Source of the DNA: Eubacteriales bacterium
GTDB taxonomy: Bacteria > Bacillota > Clostridia > Peptostreptococcales > Acidaminobacteraceae
Reading direction: 5' to 3'
Length of the DNA: 5,033 nucleotides
Assembly: GCA_030625285.1 (NCBI GenBank)
Contig: DAOURC010000069.1
Coordinates: 1-5,033 of the forward strand
A program made the position numbers and the translations under genes. The notes below the pieces were generated by a model. That model ran no database searches and was not told where the DNA came from. It saw only the letters and a list, made by a program, of their open reading frames with translations. This document shows, piece by piece, positions 4,425-5,033 of the stretch; position 1 is the first letter of the stretch, and every line of letters starts with the position of its first letter.

Positions 4425-5033
4425 AAAAACACTTGAAATATTAGGATACAATGACATCAAAGAGAAAATAAAAACATACGCAGCAAGTAATCTAGGAAAA
4501 AAATTGGCTGACGAAATGTTGCCAAATACCAAGCCCAAAATCATATTGCATAAATATGATGAAGTTAGAGAAGCGGTGAGCATTCTCAGGGAAGGCGCTG
4601 GAATTAGCATGGGTGGAATCAACGATATTACTCCATTTATCACAAAACTTGAGAAAGGAATAATCCTCCATCCAGAGGAACTTCTAAACGTAGCAGACTT
4701 TTTAAGAAGCATAAGGCACTTGAAGAAATCAATAGAAGCATATGAATTCACCGCACCTAAATTGTATTCATATTCCCTTGGACTTGAAAGTTTCAAGTTC
4801 ATAGAAAGTGAAATAGAATATTGTATAGAAAGTGCTATAGTACATTCAAGAGCTAGTAGTGTACTTGAAAAAACGAGAAAAAAAATTACAGTACTTCATG
4901 ACAAGAGAATAGAAAAGTTGAACAAATTTCTTACTTCTGAAAAAAATGAGAAGTACATTCAGGAAAACTATTACAGTCAAAGAGGTGACAGATACGTAGT
5001 GCCGATTAAATCATCAGCAAGAAAATTTGTAAA
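4414..5033 (+). CDS. mutS2: MutS2 family protein, N-terminal part (3' end outside window)
   Basis: MutS2 proteins are ATP-dependent MutS relatives lacking the mismatch-recognition domain. In B. subtilis the protein (also called RqcU) splits collided ribosomes for rescue, and in Helicobacter it suppresses recombination. The 206 residues seen cover the N-terminal region. They include the start TLEILGYNDIKEKIKTYAASNLGKKLA, the GISMGGINDITPFITKLEKG segment, HPEELLNVADFLRS, the SRASSVLEKTRKKI helix and QENYYSQRGDRYVVPIKSS (183-201), which corresponds to the conserved segment leading into the core domain. The ATP-binding site, clamp and possible C-terminal Smr nuclease lie beyond the window, so full MutS2 cannot be distinguished from shorter relatives lacking Smr. 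The ATG at 4414 follows AGGAGGT (4401-4407) by six bases. A terminator and possible leader ORF lie just upstream. Confidence 0.88.
   Translation, partial: MNSEKTLEILGYNDIKEKIKTYAASNLGKKLADEMLPNTKPKIILHKYDEVREAVSILREGAGISMGGINDITPFITKLEKGIILHPEELLNVADFLRSIRHLKKSIEAYEFTAPKLYSYSLGLESFKFIESEIEYCIESAIVHSRASSVLEKTRKKITVLHDKRIEKLNKFLTSEKNEKYIQENYYSQRGDRYVVPIKSSARKFV

Noticed and set aside
4389..4802. Minus-strand open frame of 137 codons opposite mutS2
   Set aside because: The + strand encodes conserved MutS2 segments with a good ribosome binding site; the antisense frame has no family resemblance.
1..5033. CRISPR array, insertion sequence, prophage or defence system
   Set aside because: No regularly spaced repeats, transposase, integrase, nuclease-toxin or terminal inverted repeats with target duplications are visible on either strand.

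Overview
The window is low-GC bacterial DNA with strong AAGGAGG-type ribosome binding sites, U-rich hairpin terminators and several GTG/TTG starts. Two spoVS genes behind a consensus sigma-H promoter point to an endospore-forming Bacillota. The 476-residue PurB resembles clostridial adenylosuccinate lyases, so a clostridial-type organism is the best guess; genus and species cannot be read from the sequence. All intact genes lie on the + strand.

Layout. 1-646: the 3' part of rny (RNase Y, HD nuclease domain), closed by a terminator. 687-1359: a sporulation unit made of a near-perfect sigma-H promoter, two tandem spoVS genes (77 of 86 residues identical) and one shared terminator. 1401-2933: monocistronic purB with a sigma-A-like promoter, a possible PurBox-like inverted pair and its own terminator. 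2934-3964: a short possible gene remnant, then a MarR-GNAT fusion regulator with its own promoter, an operator-like palindrome over the -35 box, and a TTG start at 3092. 3965-4413: a 449-base stretch with no conventional gene. It holds an inverted repeat at the end of the MarR-GNAT gene, a candidate rod-shaped structured RNA (about 4017-4200), three successive hairpins of which the last two look like real terminators, and a possible 32-codon leader ORF containing a second palindrome. 4414-5033: the 5' part of mutS2, cut by the window edge.

How it fits together. The rny-spoVS neighbourhood resembles the Bacillus subtilis order rny-ymdB-spoVS, but ymdB is absent here and spoVS is doubled. Each unit has its own promoter and terminator, so this is a string of short transcription units and not one operon. 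The least explained part is 3965-4413. Nested complementary segments there suggest a non-coding RNA, and the mutS2 leader shares a 14-base palindromic motif (13 of 14 positions) with the marR-GNAT promoter. The second point is suggestive only.
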